Shown in pieces: positions 1 to 6,691 of a stretch of 24,306 nucleotides of DNA. Made by a program: the position numbers and the translations under genes. The notes below the pieces were generated by a model, which saw nothing but the letters and a program-made list of their open reading frames with translations, had not been told where the DNA came from and made no database searches. The stretch spans positions 1 to 24,306 of the forward strand of contig CAYLRO010000038.1 in NCBI GenBank assembly GCA_964386635.1. The letters are read 5' to 3'. Numbering within the stretch: the first letter of the stretch is position 1; the number at the start of each line of letters is the position of its first letter. Source of the DNA: Sabulitectum sp964386635 (GTDB lineage: Bacteria; Fermentibacterota; Fermentibacteria; Fermentibacterales; JCC-6).

Positions 1-62
1 TCAGCTGAATAGCCTTCGAACAGTCCAAGTATCACCATCAATGCAATAGTTCCTGGTGTCAT
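1..62 (-). CDS. Secreted protein, N-terminal fragment (cut by window edge)
   Basis: This is the first 20 codons of a minus-strand gene whose remainder lies left of the window. The start ATG is at 62-60 and a strong GGAGGTG ribosome-binding site lies 7-8 nt upstream (about 70-76). The readable peptide is a hydrophobic signal sequence, starting MTPGTIALMVILGLF and ending near GYSA. From residue 5 on it matches the signal peptide of the complete gene at 803-2041, so the two are paralogues from a local duplication. The function of the mature part cannot be judged from this fragment. Confidence 0.75.
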   Translation of the reverse strand, partial: MTPGTIALMVILGLFEGYSA

Positions 63-409
63 AAGAATACACCTCCAGTGAATCTAATAGCTGATACATC
101 CATCACAAATTAGTCTATCAATAAATGCCACATTTCAACTAATTGCTCTTATTAGTGCATAAACTAAGCAATTCTCTCTCATTTGTCTACTCTTTGGCTC
201 CCAAACTGCACCATTTCTTTTCCGTAATACACTCAGGAATAACTCTGCGTGATCAGCTTTCGATCTTTCTTCCGTAATCCAGAGGAAATTAATATCAGTT
301 AAGAAATTTAGGATACACTTGCATAACAACCCAAACCGGCATTCAAGAGGAATTTGTAGCTGAGCTCAGGGTCAGTCGAACAAAAATAGGGGGAGCTTAA
401 TCTGTTTTT

Positions 410-480
410 GGACTGTTCCCGGTTGCATTCGCATCGGTCACAAGTCTTTCTGCTCATGGATCCGGGGTTCGATTCCCAAC
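410..480 (+). repeat. T-arm-like repeat, copy R1
   Basis: Starts with GGACTGTTCCCGGTT and ends in CCGGGGTTCGATTCCC (462-477), which equals the T-arm of the nearby tRNA-Glu but lies on the opposite strand. GGG/CCC closes the TTCGATT loop. TTCTG (448-452) can pair with CAGAA (480-484) outside it. No complete cloverleaf can be drawn, so it is not a functional tRNA gene by inspection. Related copies are at 2375-2445, 2483-2556 and 2609-2680. Confidence 0.7.
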
Positions 481-533
481 AGAACAGAAAACGAAAAACA
501 CCCCCGGATGGAGGTGTTTTTCGTTTATGGCGC
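462..533. repeat. 72-bp perfect direct repeat, left copy
   Basis: Identical over its full length to 2661-2732 (offset 2199 bp). It comprises the T-arm-like sequence, a short spacer, the intrinsic-terminator hairpin and ATGGCGC. In the right copy the last six bases (TGGCGC) are the CCA end, discriminator and first acceptor bases of tRNA-Glu. Here they run into GCCCAGTGG, a degenerate match to the next tRNA bases. The perfect identity contrasts with the diverged flanks. Confidence 0.85.
489..526. terminator. Bidirectional intrinsic terminator hairpin (copy 1)
   Basis: A 14-bp perfect stem, AAACGAAAAACACC paired with GGTGTTTTTCGTTT, closes a roughly 10-nt loop. T-rich tracts follow on both strands. 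No intact gene ends directly before it on either strand, so it appears to be a duplicated copy of the tRNA-Glu terminator at 2688-2725. Confidence 0.7.
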
Positions 534-802
534 GCCCAGTGGTTTCTTGTTGGAACACCATTGTCCCTTGGCTTTCGAAGATTGCCGCCCTGTCGAAAGC
601 CTCGTAAGGTCGAGTAAAGGGCCGTACTTTGATAAGAATCGATGAAAACTCTCTCCTCGTAGAAGAAGAAGTGCCAATGGGGATTAGAAGTAGTAGAGAG
701 TTCTGAACAAGTTCTGTGTCCCTGCTGATCCAACTGGCCAGGAACACGGTGAAGGTGATGATGAAAACGTGTACAGAAGAACCATTACACTAATGAGGTT
801 CA
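534..802. other. Gene-free stretch with one hairpin
   Basis: No believable gene is seen. Short open frames on both strands lack ribosome-binding sites and family features. A 9-bp inverted repeat, GGCTTTCGA (570-578) and TCGAAAGCC (593-601), forms a hairpin with a 14-nt loop. At 792-817 an 8-bp stem AATGAGGT/ACCTCATT spans the stop codon of the neighbouring minus-strand gene and is followed on the plus strand by a T-rich tract. Either could be a weak terminator, but neither has a canonical U-run in the direction of the known gene. Confidence 0.5.
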
Positions 803-2041
803 TCAGTTGACCTCATTTGTTTTATCAATAACTGCTATGCTATATGTATCATAACCATATCCATATGTCCCCTCAATTACAGCAAAGCAGCCTGATGGAG
901 ATGTTACGCATTGTCTATAGTTTTGATCTCTATACACAATGACATTGTCCACTATTATGCTGTTTCCTATAGATATGATTTTTTTGTCATTTGATATGTA
1001 CCACTCACCATTGTGATAAACACCGTATCTATGTAATAACTCACCGTCATAACTCGAAGTAGTACCATCCTGCAAGTTCACTATGAAACTAGGATTCTCT
1101 CGGTGAGCTCCTTGTAGAACACAGTACTCGCTGCTTGCAGAGAACCTTGGTGTACCTCTGCCAAAACGGGTAGTGTACAGGATGCGATTATCCTCCAAAC
1201 TCACAACTCCGGATAAACGGTTATGTGAATCGGAAAATGCCACAAAGCGGTTATCTTGTGAGACAGCAATGTTTGTGATCACGCCTTTCACTGGGATTAC
1301 TTCTTGTATATCCAGTTCATTATTACTGACGTAAAGATTCGATTCACTATAATCATGGATATCAAAGGTGTTGTATACAATAGTTGTTCCGTCTCTGCTC
1401 ACAGCATGGCTATTTGCAGAGAATGCTGCCGGATCAACTATCTCGTATGTGGCACTTTCCCCGTTAAACCACTGAAGAGTAAATATCAACCTGTCACCAA
1501 AAGGAAATGCCGTATCCCTTCCACCATCCTGTGTAACAAGTAGATCACCAGCTGGAGATACAATCATACTATTAATGTTTGCGCCTAAGTCTGCCTGTTT
1601 TTCCCCGTACAAATCATAAATTTCGATATTGTAGAGCCTGTATCCAGCTTCTCTGAGCTCATATTCACTACTTGCTGCAATAACGTATTCCCCCCAATAA
1701 TCGTTCTCAATACGAGTCAACTGGCGGTCAAGTTGCACCTGGGTTCCTTCTCTACTGAGGAATGAGCCATTCCTAACAGCTAACTCGGTTCTCAGCTGTG
1801 ATTCAAGCCACTCCCTATCCTCAGCAGGATACTCAGTCGAAGACAGTATTTCCACTACCCGTTCATTTGCAAGCACCTCATTGATACTAGTGGCATTACC
1901 TGAGATAGAGTACACGATATTAAAGCAGTCAGACTCAATATCCAGACTAATCACTTCAGAATGGCCAGCTTCAATTAGTTCAGCAGAATAGCCTTCGAAC
2001 AGTCCAAGTATCACCATCAATGCAATAGTTGCTGTTGTCAT
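803..2041 (-). CDS. Exported protein of unknown function, propeller-like
   Basis: 412 residues. The start at 2041 was chosen over an upstream in-frame ATG because GGAGGTG lies 7-8 nt before it and translation then opens with a signal peptide (MTTATIALMVILGLF, cleavage near YSA, residues 19-21). The mature protein has no motif I can tie to a known enzyme. Several segments read like beta-propeller blades, for example DGTTIVYNTFD, QDNRFVAFSDS and SASSEYCVL, each a 'hydrophobic-aspartate/serine-turn' pattern. A charged helical section (about residues 55-110) precedes them. It is probably a periplasmic, surface or secreted protein. No T9SS C-terminal sorting domain is visible. A paralogue begins at the left window edge. 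The surrounding DNA looks more AT-rich than the rest of the window, which fits an accessory gene. Confidence 0.8.
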   Translation of the reverse strand: MTTATIALMVILGLFEGYSAELIEAGHSEVISLDIESDCFNIVYSISGNATSINEVLANERVVEILSSTEYPAEDREWLESQLRTELAVRNGSFLSREGTQVQLDRQLTRIENDYWGEYVIAASSEYELREAGYRLYNIEIYDLYGEKQADLGANINSMIVSPAGDLLVTQDGGRDTAFPFGDRLIFTLQWFNGESATYEIVDPAAFSANSHAVSRDGTTIVYNTFDIHDYSESNLYVSNNELDIQEVIPVKGVITNIAVSQDNRFVAFSDSHNRLSGVVSLEDNRILYTTRFGRGTPRFSASSEYCVLQGAHRENPSFIVNLQDGTTSSYDGELLHRYGVYHNGEWYISNDKKIISIGNSIIVDNVIVYRDQNYRQCVTSPSGCFAVIEGTYGYGYDTYSIAVIDKTNEVN

Positions 2042-2069
2042 AAGAATACACCTCCAGTTAATGTAATGG

Positions 2070-2100
2070 TTAATATGCCTATCATAAATTAGTCTGTCAA
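2070..2100 (-). promoter_or_regulatory. Candidate promoter of the exported-protein gene
   Basis: On the minus strand TTGACA (2100-2095) is followed after 17 nt by CATATT (2077-2072), or after 19 nt by TATTAA (2075-2070). The paralogous upstream region has TTGATA at the same place (121-116). The start codon is about 30 nt further on. The -35 is good and the -10 is mediocre. Confidence 0.35.
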
Positions 2101-2374
2101 TTAACACACGATCTGCTCAAAATAACCTATTAGTTCCTGAACTAAGCAATTCTCACTCATTTTTCTACTCTTCTCAATCCCAAACTACACCATTTCTTTT
2201 CCGTAATACACTCAGGTATCACTCTTTGATATATCTTCCGCAATTCCGAGCAAATCAGTATTGATTCAGGAATTTAGGACACTCCTACACAACTGCCTTA
2301 TGCGGTATTCAAGAAGAATTTGCATCTGAGCTCAGGCTCAGACAAACAAAAGAGGGGGAGCTGAATCTGTTTTT

Positions 2375-2447
2375 GGACTGTTCCGGTTGACTTCGCACCG
2401 GCCACAAATCGGTCTGCTCATGGATACGGGGTTCGATTCCCACCGAT
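2375..2447 (+). repeat. T-arm-like repeat, copy R2
   Basis: Starts GGACTGTTCCGGTTG. ATCGGT (2408-2413) can pair with ACCGAT (2442-2447), which directly follows the GGG-TTCGATT-CCC hairpin. This resembles the acceptor/T-arm half of a tRNA. It is followed by AGTAATTAAGAAAAAGACACCCC, the same tail as R3, which looks like the left half of a terminator. Confidence 0.65.
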
Positions 2448-2482
2448 AGTAATTAAGAAAAAGACACCCCAGAGGGATGAAA

Positions 2483-2556
2483 GGACCGTTCCCGGTTGCA
2501 TTCGCATCAGCCACAAATCGGTCTGCTCATGGATCCGGGGTTCGATTCCCACCGAT
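2483..2556 (+). repeat. T-arm-like repeat, copy R3
   Basis: Very similar to R2, 108 bp further on. ATCGGT (2517-2522) pairs with ACCGAT (2551-2556) around the hairpin GGG-TTCGATT-CCC (2538-2550). The tail up to 2579 matches that of R2. No anticodon arm or D-arm in proper register is visible. Confidence 0.65.
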
Positions 2557-2608
2557 AGTAATTAAGAAAAAGACACCCCGATGGGATTGAGATTAGAGTC
2601 AGGCTATT

Positions 2609-2680
2609 GGACAGTTCCCGGTTTCCTTCGCAACAGGTACAGGTTTTGCTGCTCAGGGGCCCGGGGTTCGATTCCCAACA
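2609..2680 (+). repeat. T-arm-like repeat, copy R4
   Basis: Most diverged copy in its 5' half. Its 3' end (from 2661) is the start of the perfect 72-bp repeat shared with R1. CCGGGGTTCGATTCCC at 2661-2676 is an exact inverted copy of the tRNA-Glu T-arm at 2740-2755. Confidence 0.65.
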
Positions 2681-2732
2681 GAACAGAAAACGAAAAACAC
2701 CCCCGGATGGAGGTGTTTTTCGTTTATGGCGC
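2661..2732. repeat. 72-bp perfect direct repeat, right copy (overlaps tRNA-Glu 3' end)
   Basis: Identical to 462-533. It includes the terminator hairpin and the last six bases of the tRNA-Glu gene. Direct repeats with one copy at a tRNA 3' end are the usual footprint of site-specific integration. However, only six tRNA bases are shared and no integrase is seen between the copies, so unequal recombination or gene conversion is equally possible. Confidence 0.8.
2688..2725 (-). terminator. Intrinsic terminator after tRNA-Glu
   Basis: A perfect 14-bp stem, AAACGAAAAACACC/GGTGTTTTTCGTTT, begins two nt after the CCA end of tRNA-Glu on the minus strand. Its 3' side is T-rich (GGTGTTTTTCGTTTTC). It would end transcription of gltX/tRNA-Glu. 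The near-symmetry means it could also act on plus-strand transcripts. Confidence 0.8.
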
Positions 2733-2801
2733 TCCCACGGGGAATCGAACCCCGGTTTCCGGCGTGAGAGGCCAGCGTCCTAGCCGCTAGACGATGGGAG
2801 C
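2727..2801 (-). tRNA. tRNA-Glu (anticodon CUC)
   Basis: A full cloverleaf can be drawn. Acceptor GCTCCCA pairs with TGGGAGC. The D-arm GTCTAGCGGCTAGGAC is typical of tRNA-Glu. Anticodon stem CTGGC/GCCGG encloses loop CTCTCAC with anticodon CTC, which reads GAG. T-arm is CCGGGGTTCGATTCCCCG. Discriminator G and CCA are encoded. The gene lies 41 bp downstream of gltX on the same strand and is followed at once by a terminator, so it may be co-transcribed with its own synthetase. Confidence 0.96.
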
Positions 2802-2842
2802 ATTGCGCCGAGGGCGAAATATCTGCCCCAGGCGGCTTTTTG

Positions 2843-4321
2843 TCAAGAGCGGTAAGCCTTTTCCAGTTTTTTCATTTTTTTGCCGGAAATGCCGCCTAGA
2901 ACCTCAATTGCAGAAGCAATTCTTGTTCTGGAAATATCGCTTCCCAGAACCTCCAGGGAATCAAACAGAGGGGGAGCAATTTTGCTTCCGCAGATTGCTC
3001 CGTAGAGAGGTGCGGTGTAATGCTTCATCTTCAGCTGGAAGGTATCTGCTGTTTCCTTCAGGCATTCTGCAATTGCATCCTTCTTCCAGTCCCTGATTCC
3101 CTCCAGGTTCCAAAGGGTTACCTGAAGCAATTCTTTTACTTTATCAGGTTCCATATCTTTAACTTGAAGTAACTCTTCCGTTACAGGAACACTGTCGCTG
3201 AAGAACATGGCGGTAAAGTAACCCCAGTCTGAAAGGGTCTCAAGTCTTGAGGCAACAACCTCAGTAACTCTCTGGAAGTAGTCAGGATTTAAAGACCATT
3301 GCTGAAGCCGTTCTGTTAACTGCTGCGGTGAATTGTCTTCCCTGATGTATCTGCCGTTGAGCCAGCGGAGTTTTGTTCTGTCGAATACAGGCCCCCCCAG
3401 AGAGATGTCCTTCAGATCGAAGTTTTTAATCATGTCTGAAAGGGTGAACTTCTCGGTGTCATCCGGCATGTGCCAGCCCATCATGCCCAGGTAGTTGAGC
3501 AGGGCTTCAGGAAGGAAACCTGCTCGTCTGTAGTAGTTGATGGAAGTTGGATTCTTTCTCTTGGAAAGTTTGGACTTATCCGGGTTCCTGAGAAGGGGAA
3601 GGTGGCAGAAAACAGGGGGTGCCCAACCGAAGAATTCATAGAGCAGTACGTGTTTCGGTACTGAGTTAATCCACTCTTCTCCTCTGATGATGTGAGTTAT
3701 CTCCATCAGGTGGTCGTCTACAACAACGGCCAGGTGGTATGTGGGAAAACCGTCTGTCTTCATTATTACCTGGTCATCAATTGAAGCCCAGTCTTTTCTG
3801 ATCTCACCTCGAAGAAGGTCAGAAAACACACACTCTCCCTGAAGAGGGATTTTCATTCTTACAGTGTATGGTTCACCTGCATCGATCCTTTTCTTTGCCT
3901 CTGCGGGATCAATATCACGGCAGTGTCTGTCATATCCCCTGTTTGGAGCTTTTTCCTCAATCAGTTTTTTTCTTACTTCATCAAGCCGTTCTTTTGTGCA
4001 GAAGCAGGGATATGCATGTCCGGTATCAAGAAGCTTCTGTATGTGCTGGGTATAAACAGGAAGCCTGTCGCTCTGGCGGTATGGTCCGAAGGGTCCACCT
4101 TTGTCCGGTCCCTCGTCCCAGTTCAGTCCCATCCACTTCAAACTGTCGAGAATAGCTTCCTCAGAAGCCTTTGTTGACCGTTCTCTGTCCGTGTCCTCTA
4201 TTCGGAGAACGAACTCGCCGTTATTTATTTTTGCCCAAACGAGTCCGAAGAGAGCCTGATAAGCCGTTCCCACATGTGGATCACCTGTGGGAGACGGAGC
4301 AAGTCTTGTTCTAACCTTCAT
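2843..4321 (-). CDS. gltX: Glutamate--tRNA ligase
   Basis: 492 residues, normal for bacterial GluRS. It charges tRNA-Glu with glutamate in the cytoplasm using ATP. The class I signature is PSPTGDPHVGTA (residues 9-20), with HVGT in place of HIGH. The KMSKS-type motif is KLSKR (251-255). A zinc-site pattern is present: C106-x-C108 and Y130-x3-C134, as in zinc-binding GluRS. The RGEEW segment (213-217) is typical of the catalytic domain, and the C-terminal third is the helical anticodon-binding region. GGAAAGGCGG precedes the ATG. tRNA-Glu(CUC) follows 41 bp downstream on the same strand. The family assignment is firm. Whether the enzyme also charges tRNA-Gln cannot be judged here. Confidence 0.97.
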   Translation of the reverse strand: MKVRTRLAPSPTGDPHVGTAYQALFGLVWAKINNGEFVLRIEDTDRERSTKASEEAILDSLKWMGLNWDEGPDKGGPFGPYRQSDRLPVYTQHIQKLLDTGHAYPCFCTKERLDEVRKKLIEEKAPNRGYDRHCRDIDPAEAKKRIDAGEPYTVRMKIPLQGECVFSDLLRGEIRKDWASIDDQVIMKTDGFPTYHLAVVVDDHLMEITHIIRGEEWINSVPKHVLLYEFFGWAPPVFCHLPLLRNPDKSKLSKRKNPTSINYYRRAGFLPEALLNYLGMMGWHMPDDTEKFTLSDMIKNFDLKDISLGGPVFDRTKLRWLNGRYIREDNSPQQLTERLQQWSLNPDYFQRVTEVVASRLETLSDWGYFTAMFFSDSVPVTEELLQVKDMEPDKVKELLQVTLWNLEGIRDWKKDAIAECLKETADTFQLKMKHYTAPLYGAICGSKIAPPLFDSLEVLGSDISRTRIASAIEVLGGISGKKMKKLEKAYRS

Positions 4322-4331
4322 ATAAACCGCC

Positions 4332-4361
4332 TTTCCATGATTATCTGCAGGTTGCTATAAT
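4332..4361 (+). promoter_or_regulatory. Candidate extended -10 promoter
   Basis: TGCTATAAT gives a perfect TATAAT (4356-4361) with an upstream TG. A weak -35, TTTCCA (4332-4337), lies 18 nt before. The start codon of the plus-strand gene is about 55 nt downstream. The same interval must also hold the gltX promoter on the other strand, for which no clear -35/-10 pair was found. Confidence 0.5.
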
Positions 4362-4416
4362 ACTTCATAGACAGAAACTGAGCATGTAAGCACCAAGGGT
4401 AAAGGAAGTTCAGCAG

Positions 4417-4890
4417 ATGATTTCAGGTAATCTCTCCACAGCTCCACTGGATAAAACCGCTAAATGGGTAACGGTCCTGATAGTGTTCATGGCAGGCGCT
4501 TTCCCCTTTCTTCCCGGAATGCCCATATACGGCGCCATGTTGATGCCGATAGTTCTCTTTACCACATGGCTGTTTTCTGTAAGGGGCTATACCATTCTGA
4601 ACGGAAAACTGACAGTTCAAAGACCCCTCTGGGAAACGGAGATAGAACTCCCTCCTGATGCAGTCTTCACCAGAGAACTGGAGATGCGCAAAGGCTTGAT
4701 AAAAACAAACGGCAACGGGGGAGTCTTCGGCTACACAGGACATTTCAGAAACAAGAAACTGGGCAATTTTAAAGCCTATGCAACCAACTGGACTTATGCT
4801 GTATCCATCACCAGCGTTTCAACAAAGCTGAACATTGTGATTACGCCTGATGAATCGGAAGAGATTCAGTTAATCGGTAATCCCAGATAA
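4417..4890 (+). CDS. Small membrane protein, possible bacterial PH-like domain
   Basis: 157 residues. AAAGGAAG lies 8 nt before the ATG. Two hydrophobic segments (about residues 17-33 and 36-55) form a hairpin in the membrane. A beta-rich soluble part follows (about 56-157), with alternating strands such as YTILNGKLTVQRPLWETEIEL and AVSITSVSTKLNIVITPD. This layout of a TM hairpin followed by a beta-domain with a conserved 'PLW' loop is seen in bacterial PH-domain membrane proteins. The assignment rests on pattern only. The gene converges on the glycosyltransferase at 4866-6512 and their 3' ends overlap by 25 bp. Its role is unknown. Confidence 0.75.
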   Translation: MISGNLSTAPLDKTAKWVTVLIVFMAGAFPFLPGMPIYGAMLMPIVLFTTWLFSVRGYTILNGKLTVQRPLWETEIELPPDAVFTRELEMRKGLIKTNGNGGVFGYTGHFRNKKLGNFKAYATNWTYAVSITSVSTKLNIVITPDESEEIQLIGNPR

Positions 4891-6512
4891 TCAGAGAGGA
4901 CACTGCCGGGATACGCTTCACTGAAGGTGCTGCCAAGGGATGCAATGATTTCCGCATAGGAATCGGAGTTGCGTCTTACTGCAATTCCGTAGTTGAATAC
5001 CCCGGGATAGTATTCATAGTCTGCCTGAAATATTGGATCGTCAAGCAGTTCTTTTCTGAAGAAGGTGTAGTCTGTATGGGGCATCCAGATCATGTCAGGA
5101 AGACGGGAAAGAATTTTCTCTGAAGTGAAGCCATGCTCAACCAGTTCCCTGTCGTGAAGACCGGCCATATCAATGATCACAGCGTTGAGGTTTTCAGAAG
5201 CAATGTATCCGTATTCGGTTGCTGCGATTTTTATCCCTGACGGTAACTTCCCTACTATGTCTGACATGTATTGGACGGCTGCCCACCAGGGAAGCGTTTC
5301 CAGTACCTCGCCTGATGAACTGCGATATTCAGTTTCCGGAGAATAGAGCTGAATTGAAGGAAGAGCAGCTCTCCACCAGTCGGCTATTACGAGTTTTGCT
5401 GGAAGGTATAAAGCAGGGAAAAGAACAAGTATGCATAACGAAATTCGAATCAGAGCGTGTCTGCAGGTAAATGAATGACCATGCTTAATGTAACTTTCAC
5501 CGGCAATGAAAGCAGTAAAAACAAGGAAGGGTATTGCTGGAAAGTAGTACCTGGCAAACCAGCCCATGATCTGAACAGACCCTGAAAAGAAAAAGAAGGT
5601 TATTACTACTGGCAGAATAATTGCCAGGAGGGGTTTAAGACTGTGTTTTCCGGAAAAGAGAATTGCCACTGCCGCAAAAGGAGACACATCTCTGAGGAAT
5701 AGCAGAAGATATTCTGCTGCATTCCAGTTTCTCAGACCTGCGTATCCTTTGAAAAAGTCACCGGTCTTTGAGTAAAATGGTATTGGAAGGGCAGAGCCGA
5801 ACTGATTTAAATAAAGGAGAAGAAGAAGTCCTACCCCTGCACAGAACGCAAGTAAAAAAATAGCTGCCTGACCAGGGGTAAATTTGTTAACACTGAGAAG
5901 AAACAAGACAGGAAAGAGAACAGCATAAACACCGTTATCCGGACGCACCATAAAGGTAAAAACAGAGGCAAGTAAAAGAATAGTGTAAGCCCTCAAATTG
6001 GAATTCCTCCTGTAGAACACAACAGAAAGAACAAGAAAAGAATTTGAAGCGAAGGCGAGAGTTGTTTCCATGCCGGTGAAGCAGTGGTATCTGAAAGAAC
6101 TGGATAGAAGACATAGCGGAATCACAAGAAGCGGCAGATGCAATTTTGCTAACTGCCCCTCCCCACCAGACAAATAGCCTGCCCCAATGAGAAGAAGAAG
6201 ACCCGTAAGACCTGCAGAACATGATGTAAGGCTGAGCAATAAAGAATTCTCCGTTTGAAAAAGGCTTTTGAGGAAGGTAATCAGAAAAAGATATGCAGGG
6301 CTGGTTGCGCCGTAAGCGGCCCCCTCTGAGGTGTTCCAGGAAAAACCGTTGCCTGCTAAATAATTAGAAGCATACCGGCAGTACATGTAGGAATCATCAA
6401 ATTCAGTGGACATTCTGGAAGGAGCATAGAGTGCAATGAAGAAGGTCACGGAAAGAAGAGAGGCAAAAACAATCACAATTTTCAAAAGCCTGGTTTTTAG
6501 TAGTAAATTCAT
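4866..6512 (-). CDS. GT-C type membrane glycosyltransferase
   Basis: 548 residues with about ten hydrophobic segments over the first 370 residues and a soluble C-terminal domain (about 390-548). GT-C enzymes move a sugar from a lipid-phosphate donor to an acceptor outside the cytoplasmic membrane. After TM1 comes EFDDSYMYCRYASNYLAGNG (residues 37-56). The acidic pair D39/D40 in the first outer loop, followed by a YxRYA-NxxxGxG pattern, is the mark of this fold and resembles arabinofuranosyltransferase-like (AftB-type) members. GATSPAY (68-74) fits the same family. Donor and acceptor cannot be told from sequence. It lies divergent from a second GT-C gene at 6692, with 179 bp between them. Confidence 0.8.
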   Translation of the reverse strand: MNLLLKTRLLKIVIVFASLLSVTFFIALYAPSRMSTEFDDSYMYCRYASNYLAGNGFSWNTSEGAAYGATSPAYLFLITFLKSLFQTENSLLLSLTSCSAGLTGLLLLIGAGYLSGGEGQLAKLHLPLLVIPLCLLSSSFRYHCFTGMETTLAFASNSFLVLSVVFYRRNSNLRAYTILLLASVFTFMVRPDNGVYAVLFPVLFLLSVNKFTPGQAAIFLLAFCAGVGLLLLLYLNQFGSALPIPFYSKTGDFFKGYAGLRNWNAAEYLLLFLRDVSPFAAVAILFSGKHSLKPLLAIILPVVITFFFFSGSVQIMGWFARYYFPAIPFLVFTAFIAGESYIKHGHSFTCRHALIRISLCILVLFPALYLPAKLVIADWWRAALPSIQLYSPETEYRSSSGEVLETLPWWAAVQYMSDIVGKLPSGIKIAATEYGYIASENLNAVIIDMAGLHDRELVEHGFTSEKILSRLPDMIWMPHTDYTFFRKELLDDPIFQADYEYYPGVFNYGIAVRRNSDSYAEIIASLGSTFSEAYPGSVLSDYLGLPIN

Positions 6513-6592
6513 TCAGGAATAATGACTTCCTCTGTTCAGTTAGTCAAGATGGAAGGCAGCCAATACAGGTTATATTTCAACCCATTGCACAC

Positions 6593-6621
6593 TTGCTCTG
6601 ATCTATTACTTTATGTATAAC
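6593..6621 (+). promoter_or_regulatory. Candidate promoter for the plus-strand glycosyltransferase pair
   Basis: TTGCTC (6593-6598), a 17-nt spacer and TATAAC (6616-6621) lie in the 179-bp divergent interval. The transcript would start about 65 nt before the ATG at 6692. No second clear promoter for the minus-strand gene was found here. Confidence 0.4.
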
Positions 6622-6691
6622 CTGTTTTCTGAAAGTTACTCTCCTATGTAAAACCGTATGGAAACAAGTAATATGAAGAGGCTCTTTTCTG

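Larger units (their letters stand above)
1..484 (-). repeat. Left copy of diverged segmental duplication (gene 5' end plus upstream region)
   Basis: The segment aligns with 1980-2455: signal-peptide codons, ribosome-binding site, then about 400 bp of upstream DNA. Well-kept blocks include the tract ending CCGTAATACACTCAGG (near 221-236), the GAGCTCAGG-GGGGGAG tract (363-395) and the start of a T-arm-like repeat (410-480). By eye the copies are clearly homologous but diverged by substitutions and small indels, so the duplication is not recent. A -35-like TTGATA (121-116) matches TTGACA of the right copy in position. The stretch 63-409 contains no convincing gene. Confidence 0.8.
1980..2455 (-). 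repeat. Right copy of diverged segmental duplication
   Basis: Counterpart of 1-484, with a period of about 1.98 kb. It covers the first codons of the gene at 803-2041, its ribosome-binding site and about 400 bp upstream, into the T-arm-like repeat R2. Conservation of the non-coding part, especially around 2190-2215 and 2331-2380, may reflect shared control of both paralogues or simply shared ancestry. Confidence 0.8.

Noticed and set aside
410..480. Functional tRNA gene on the plus strand
   Set aside because: Only a T-arm-like hairpin with a 3-bp stem is found. No anticodon stem, D-arm or 7-bp acceptor stem in proper register can be drawn.
308..747. Two overlapping minus-strand open frames of 97-141 codons
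   Set aside because: They run through the terminator hairpin and repeat DNA, have no ribosome-binding site or recognisable domain, and their composition is that of translated repeat sequence.
410..2680. CRISPR array
   Set aside because: The four repeats are imperfect, irregularly spaced (108 and 126 bp within the right group, about 2 kb to the left copy) and have no unique spacers or cas genes nearby.
2581..2790. Plus-strand open frame of 69 codons
   Set aside because: It is the antisense reading of tRNA-Glu plus the 72-bp repeat. The C-terminal GNRTPVSGV-type peptide is a common artefact of translated tRNA genes.
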